A stretch of DNA of 48,939 nt from an uncultured Candidatus Saccharimonas sp. (GTDB lineage Bacteria; Patescibacteriota; Saccharimonadia; Saccharimonadales; AWTP1-31). Both the position numbers and the translations under genes were made by a program. The notes beneath the pieces were generated by a model. The model was not told the origin of the DNA and searched no databases. It worked only from the letters and a program-made list of their open reading frames with translations. Below are positions 45,147-48,939 of this stretch, piece by piece. Location: the NCBI GenBank assembly GCA_943353855.1, contig CALRBD010000002.1, positions 1 through 48,939 of the forward strand, given 5' to 3'. How positions within the stretch are numbered: position 1 is the stretch's first letter; the number at the start of each line of letters is the position of its first letter.

Positions 45147-45281
45147 CAGGGGTCAACAAGCGTGCGAAAAAGTGGCAGCACCTCTGTTGTATCAAGGGAT
45201 AGAACGTTAGAAAATACAAGATTGGTCGAACTATCTTGAAATAATATATAATATCCCCCTTGATCTGGTGAATATCACCGG
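45147..45281 (+). promoter_or_regulatory. Structured 5' leader upstream of the LysM-CHAP gene; candidate cis-regulatory RNA
   Basis: Three complementary pairs: CAGGGGT 45147-45153 / ACCTCTG 45180-45186; ATCAAGGG 45191-45198 / CCCTTGAT 45257-45264; CTGGTG 45265-45270 / CACCGG 45276-45281. Confidence 0.4.
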
Positions 45282-45311
45282 GAGAATACTATCCGTATCA
45301 TAAATCGATCC

Positions 45312-46406
45312 ATGAATCAGAGCATTAGTTCTAATATCACTGGTATAGCAAAACAAAAAAAAGTCTCTAAAAAAAATCAAAAACGTCTTATTCGCTATGG
45401 AATATTAGCGGCTAATATTGTATTGCTTATTGTAGTTCTCGGTTTTGTTCTTCGCTCACCAGATACGAGCGGAACGGTTAGTTCCAACGTCGTCGATACT
45501 AGCAACGAAACTGAATCAGCCCGAGCGCTTGACCAGGTATCCAGCGCTGATATTGCGGTACATGTTGCCCGACTAACGGATCTGCCAGAGTCTGCAGCGG
45601 TTACCAACAACGCTGATACTATAAATGCCCAACTTGCAGTATCTGCTGCTGACGATACAGTAGTTTCAAAGCCGCAGGTTGTTTCAACAAGCCTAAAATC
45701 TTACAAAGATATTATTAGTTATACTACTGTTGAGGGTGACACTATCCCATCTTTGGCTGCTAAATTTGGTATTACATCAGATACGATTCGTTGGTCTAAT
45801 GGTCTTTCAGGTGATACTGTCGTTGCAGGCAAGGTTTTACTCATCTCTCCAGTTAACGGAATTGTCTACACTGTAAAGAGTGGAGATACTATTGATTCAG
45901 TTGCTGCTAAATTCCGTGCCAATAAAGAACAGATCATTGCCGATAACGATGCTGAAAGTGGTAACTTAATCGTCGGAACAAACATTCTACTTAGAGATGC
46001 CACAATTGCAGCCGCTGCTCCTCGTATATCATATTCATCTGGCAGTAGTTTTGCATGGGGATCATCCGCTATCTATGGTTATAACGGCTATGACTACGGT
46101 TACTGTACTTGGTATGTCGCTAATAGACGTGCTCAGTCGGGTAACTCCGTACCAGCAAACCTTGGTAACGCACGAACATGGCTTGGCATATCACGAGGTG
46201 TAGGTATTCCTACTGGAAATGTTCCTCGAGCTGGAGCAGTTATCTGGACTCCACCTCGCGACTACTACGGTCACGTTGGATTCGTTGAATCAGTTAACGC
46301 TGACGGTAGTGTTAACGTGTCCGAAATGAACGTCGCTGGATTTGCGGTAAGAAGCACTAAAACTCTTTCAGCTGCAGCTGCTTCAAGCTACTCGTACATC
46401 TATTAA
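45312..46406 (+). CDS. LysM-repeat + CHAP-domain peptidoglycan hydrolase
   Basis: TM; two LysM-like repeats (YTTVEGDTIPSLAAKFGITSDTIRWSNGL..., YTVKSGDTIDSVAAKFRANKEQIIADND...); CHAP YGYCTWYVANRR...GAVIWTPPRDYYGHVGFVESVNADGSVNVSEMN. Confidence 0.9.
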   Translation: MNQSISSNITGIAKQKKVSKKNQKRLIRYGILAANIVLLIVVLGFVLRSPDTSGTVSSNVVDTSNETESARALDQVSSADIAVHVARLTDLPESAAVTNNADTINAQLAVSAADDTVVSKPQVVSTSLKSYKDIISYTTVEGDTIPSLAAKFGITSDTIRWSNGLSGDTVVAGKVLLISPVNGIVYTVKSGDTIDSVAAKFRANKEQIIADNDAESGNLIVGTNILLRDATIAAAAPRISYSSGSSFAWGSSAIYGYNGYDYGYCTWYVANRRAQSGNSVPANLGNARTWLGISRGVGIPTGNVPRAGAVIWTPPRDYYGHVGFVESVNADGSVNVSEMNVAGFAVRSTKTLSAAAASSYSYIY

Positions 46407-46424
46407 GTCAATTGCAATAATTAG

Positions 46425-47726
<1,302 letters not shown>

Positions 47727-47761
47727 ATATATAAACTGATACATTAAGTCTGATACACTAG

Positions 47762-48939
47762 ATGTGTATGAATGACCTAGGACGCATATTTCCATTAAAT
47801 ACACTTGCGTTACCTCAATCGAGTAAAACGTGCGTTGTATATGTTATGGGCAGGGACCAGAGGGCTCATGATAACTACGCATTGCTTGAGGCTTACAGGA
47901 CAGCACGGGAACTGAACGTGCCCTTTGCAGTTATTTTTTGCCTACACCATGGCTCATCTAATCGCGCTCGTGAACATTATCAGTGGATGCTTAAAGGTTT
48001 GAAAGAGCTCGAGCAAGAACTTGGCCAAATGAATATACCTTTCATGCTTCTTGTAGGAAAGCCATCCGAAACATTACTTGGCATTGCTCATCATCTTAAG
48101 CCTGCTGCAATATTTTTTGATTTTAACCCCCTAAAAGGTCCATTAAGGATGCAGAAGGGTATCGCAGAAAATGTTGACTGTCCTGTATATGTTGTTGATA
48201 CTCATAACATTGTTCCGACCTTGGAAGTGAGTGACAAGCAAGAATTTGCTGCGCGAACGATTCGTCCTAAAATTCAGAAACTGCTCGATAAATATATTGA
48301 TGAACCGCAGCATCTCGTAAAGCAAGAATTAAAATGGCCTGGAAAAGTTAAAAAAATTGTTGAGATGGAAGAATTAATCGATAAGTTACTTGCTCGTATA
48401 CCAAGTAACTCTCAAGATTTAGCTTTTGTTTCTGGTGAAAAAGCAGCCCAAGAAGCCCTTAAAAAATTTATAACACAGGGTCTTCGGGGTTATGATGCTG
48501 GGCGTAATGATCCATCACTAGAGCACCAAAGTGAATTGAGTCCATATCTGCACTTTGGGCAATTATCACGCTTACGTGCATTTATTGATGTAGAGCATGC
48601 AGCACAGCATGATCATACTCTTCGTAAGGATGCCGATGCTTTCATTGAAGAACTTAATGTACGGAGTGCTTTGAGTGATAACTACTGTTACTTCAATAAC
48701 CAATATGATTCATTAGATGGTGCAGCTGATTGGGCTAAAAAAACTCTTGCATCGCATGCTGATGACAAAAGAGAACATAACTACACACTTCGACAATTAG
48801 AGGACGGTGAGACAGAAGATCAAGCCTGGAATGCAGCACAGCACCAGCTGACACAAAATGGAAAAATGCACGGCTATATGAGAATGTACTGGGCAAAGAA
48901 AATACTAGAATGGTCACCTGCTAAACCAGTTAACGATAA
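47762..48939 (+). CDS. phr: Class II CPD photolyase (3'-truncated by window edge)
   Basis: Open frame MCMNDLGRIFPLNTLALPQSSKTCVVYVMGRDQRAHDNYALLEAY...EELNVRSALSDNYCYFNNQYDS...WNAAQHQLTQNGKMHGYMRMYWAKKILEWSP; reaches the window end without a stop. Not in ORF track. Start may be 47768. Confidence 0.88.
   Translation, partial: MCMNDLGRIFPLNTLALPQSSKTCVVYVMGRDQRAHDNYALLEAYRTARELNVPFAVIFCLHHGSSNRAREHYQWMLKGLKELEQELGQMNIPFMLLVGKPSETLLGIAHHLKPAAIFFDFNPLKGPLRMQKGIAENVDCPVYVVDTHNIVPTLEVSDKQEFAARTIRPKIQKLLDKYIDEPQHLVKQELKWPGKVKKIVEMEELIDKLLARIPSNSQDLAFVSGEKAAQEALKKFITQGLRGYDAGRNDPSLEHQSELSPYLHFGQLSRLRAFIDVEHAAQHDHTLRKDADAFIEELNVRSALSDNYCYFNNQYDSLDGAADWAKKTLASHADDKREHNYTLRQLEDGETEDQAWNAAQHQLTQNGKMHGYMRMYWAKKILEWSPAKPVND

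Noticed and set aside
45255-45290. TPP riboswitch (CCCTTGATCTGGTGAATATCACC resembles part of a Thi-box)
   Set aside because: The CUGAGA element is absent and the downstream gene is a cell-wall hydrolase, not thiamine-related.

Overview
This 48.9 kb window carries a compact, standard-code bacterial genome segment. TGA is used as a stop (e.g. pgk, mnmA). Gene content and style suggest Saccharibacteria (TM7)/Patescibacteria; that placement is inference. Housekeeping genes include pyk-pgk-tpiA, a PcrA/UvrD helicase, rsmA, metG, tatD, a cysteine desulfurase, mnmA, a short alaS, an ftsA-like gene, ruvX, mltG, obg, a class II photolyase (running off the right edge), tRNA-Glu and tmRNA. They are interspersed with many predicted surface or secreted proteins. 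The most unusual region is 3.1-11 kb. It holds three tandem modules, each made of tRNA-Glu or a tRNA-Glu-like sequence, a small membrane-anchored protein and a DUF5648-like surface protein. The large proteins share a near-constant N-terminus but have exchanged C-termini: one carries a metzincin-like protease motif, two carry a Cys-containing domain. The two internal module junctions consist of a degenerate tRNA-Glu copy joined to a decayed copy of the 3' end of the neighbouring gene (9877-10950). This is direct evidence of cassette-like tandem duplication. Downstream of tmRNA, at 24.0-26.0 kb, there is a second set of repeated GCTCCACCA-plus-hairpin scars between accessory genes. Other items of note are a PafA/Dop-like ligase, an orphan ATP-synthase b/delta-like pair, a 27-residue tmRNA tag, frequent -10 boxes 5-8 nt upstream of start codons, and a structured leader before a LysM-CHAP gene. 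All assignments come from reading the sequence; no searches were run.
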